Assembly: GCA_045535205.1 (NCBI GenBank) | Contig: JAZSLF010000018.1 | Coordinates: forward strand, 1 to 24,273 | Direction of reading: 5' to 3' | DNA from: RUG14199 sp045535205 | GTDB taxonomy: Bacteria; Bacillota; Clostridia; Oscillospirales; CAG-272 | DNA length: 24,273 nucleotides | Shown: positions 23,404 through 24,273 of the stretch, in pieces | Numbering within the stretch: position 1 is the first letter of the stretch | Layout of the letters: each line of letters opens with the position of its first letter | Program-made: the position numbers and the translations under genes | The notes under the pieces: generated by a model | The model's input: only the letters and a program-made list of their open reading frames with translations | Told to the model about the DNA's origin: nothing | Databases searched by the model: none

Positions 23404-24011
23404 ATGAGAAAAATTATCGCTTTAATTTTAGCCGCATTTATGATTTTTCCCTTGCTTCCTGCGGTACAGGCAGCAGCTTAAAGGTTGACACCGACAAGAT
23501 CGGCGAAGTAAAAGACGGTGCAGAAGCAGTTGGCTCAGACAAGATCGAGCTGGCAGGCAAAGTATATTCTTTCCCTCTCAGCATAGCAGAGCTTATCGCA
23601 GACGGCTGGACCCTTAACGGAGACTTCTCCGATATGCTTTTATCAACGGACGCTGTCATGTATACAGGCATCGCCTTATCTAAAGACGGAGCTGTAATTA
23701 ATCCCGACGAGCTCAAAGGTTCATCTGAAAGCTGTCCCTTAGAAGAAGGCCTTATCACTTCATTTTATATCAATGAAAACGACGTAACAGACGGCTCTGA
23801 GGTGGTATTTCCCGGTGGTATCATGCTGAAAAAATCAAGTGCTGCAAACGTAATTTCCGTATACGGTGACAGCACAGCTGATTTTTCAAAGACCATAAGC
23901 GAAGCTGACGGTTTGAAATATATCGGCCACAAGAATAACAACCTCAGCTATTCTTTCCTTTTTGCAGAAGACGGTACAGTTACCTCTGCAAGTGTCTACT
24001 GCGAAAAATAA
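23404..24011 (+). pseudogene. Lipoprotein gene with a frameshift in the signal peptide
   Basis: The ribosome site AAAGGA (23390-23395) leads to ATG 23404 and a signal peptide MRKIIALILAAFMIF, but this frame stops at 23479. The frame one base back reads SLASCGTGSS from 23448 on, a perfect lipobox, and stays open to 24009 with the rest of the protein (KVDTDKIGEVKDG... to SVYCEK). One extra T in the run 23444-23448 would join the halves into a 202-residue lipoprotein. So a one-base deletion, a sequencing error or slippage is likely. I do not recognise the family. A downstream ATG at 23634 has no clear ribosome site and would lack the signal. Confidence 0.8.
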
Positions 24012-24104
24012 AAGGAAGGTCACAGAGACTTTGACGTCTGTGATCTCCCGATCCGTAAATGCAGTATTTTGTCTAAACAAGCTCTTACTTCTATAACTAT
24101 ACAA

Positions 24105-24180
24105 GAGAACCCCAAGTCGCCGAAGGCAACTTGAGGACCCCTTTACGAGAACCCCAAGTATTCCGCAAGGAATACTTGGG
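24105..24180. repeat. Tandem pair of hairpins in a 42-nt repeat
   Basis: GAGAACCCCAAGT occurs at 24105-24117 and again at 24147-24159. Each copy begins a hairpin: the first (24110-24121 with 24125-24136) has two mismatches, the second (24153-24164 with 24169-24180) is a perfect 12 bp with a GCAA loop. The spacer differs but the outer stem sequence CCCAAGT is common. The rest of 24012-24273 shows no gene. Confidence 0.6.
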
Positions 24181-24193
24181 CCTTTTGGTTTAC

Positions 24194-24217
24194 GGGGGCT
24201 TTTTGAAAAAAGTCCCC
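24194..24217. repeat. Stem-loop near the window end
   Basis: Positions 24194-24203 pair with 24208-24217 (G-rich and T-rich arm, including one G-T pair). No T run follows on the plus strand. Confidence 0.4.
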
Positions 24218-24273
24218 ATACCCCCCAAAACATTTAATCGGAATGACATAAACAATAAAATCTTAGATCCAAC

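Overview
The window looks like chromosome of a low-to-moderate GC Gram-positive anaerobe of the class Clostridia, probably an Oscillospiraceae/Ruminococcaceae gut commensal. The reasons are strong AAGGAGG ribosome sites, sigma-A promoters with 17-nt spacers, LPxTG sorting signals with sortases, lipobox substrate-binding proteins, and surface-protein modules (paired Cys/His 'EHxHxxxC' motifs, CnaB domains, a fibro-slime domain) common in gut Firmicutes. This placement is inferred from gene content, not from a marker gene.

Layout. Positions 1-230 hold a dense series of small palindromes. A MATE efflux pump follows (401-1771) with its own promoter and terminator. Positions 1882-13832 form one apparent surface-pilus operon running from a TTGACA/TATTCT promoter to a terminator: a coiled-coil protein, signal peptidase I, a 1659-residue sortase-anchored adhesin, a 514-residue shaft-type pilin, a class C sortase, a second pilin, a second sortase and a YfcC-type membrane carrier. 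Signal peptidase would remove the pilins' leaders. The class C sortase would polymerise pilins through lysines. The second sortase may anchor or incorporate a subunit.

Positions 13867-15064 carry a DUF4234 membrane protein behind a consensus promoter and a leader of about 185 nt. The leader folds from its first nucleotide (14-bp and 15-bp nested helices) and ends in an intrinsic terminator with a competing alternative pairing, just before the ribosome site. It resembles a riboswitch or attenuator, or a short terminated RNA, and I cannot assign it to a known class. It is the best candidate here for something undescribed.

Positions 15126-20501, on the minus strand, encode a BMP-family (nucleoside-type) ABC importer: lipoprotein, double ATPase and two permeases, translationally coupled by 4-bp overlaps. 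Positions 20542-23290 hold small membrane proteins: a DUF2752 protein with a small partner, two zinc-ribbon/DUF4190 paralogues sharing a nearly identical promoter-leader, and a single-pass protein between them. Next comes a lipoprotein gene whose signal peptide is split by an apparent one-base deletion in a T run. The window ends in three closely spaced hairpins, the first two inside a repeated unit.

All function calls rest on reading motifs by eye; no database search or folding program was run.
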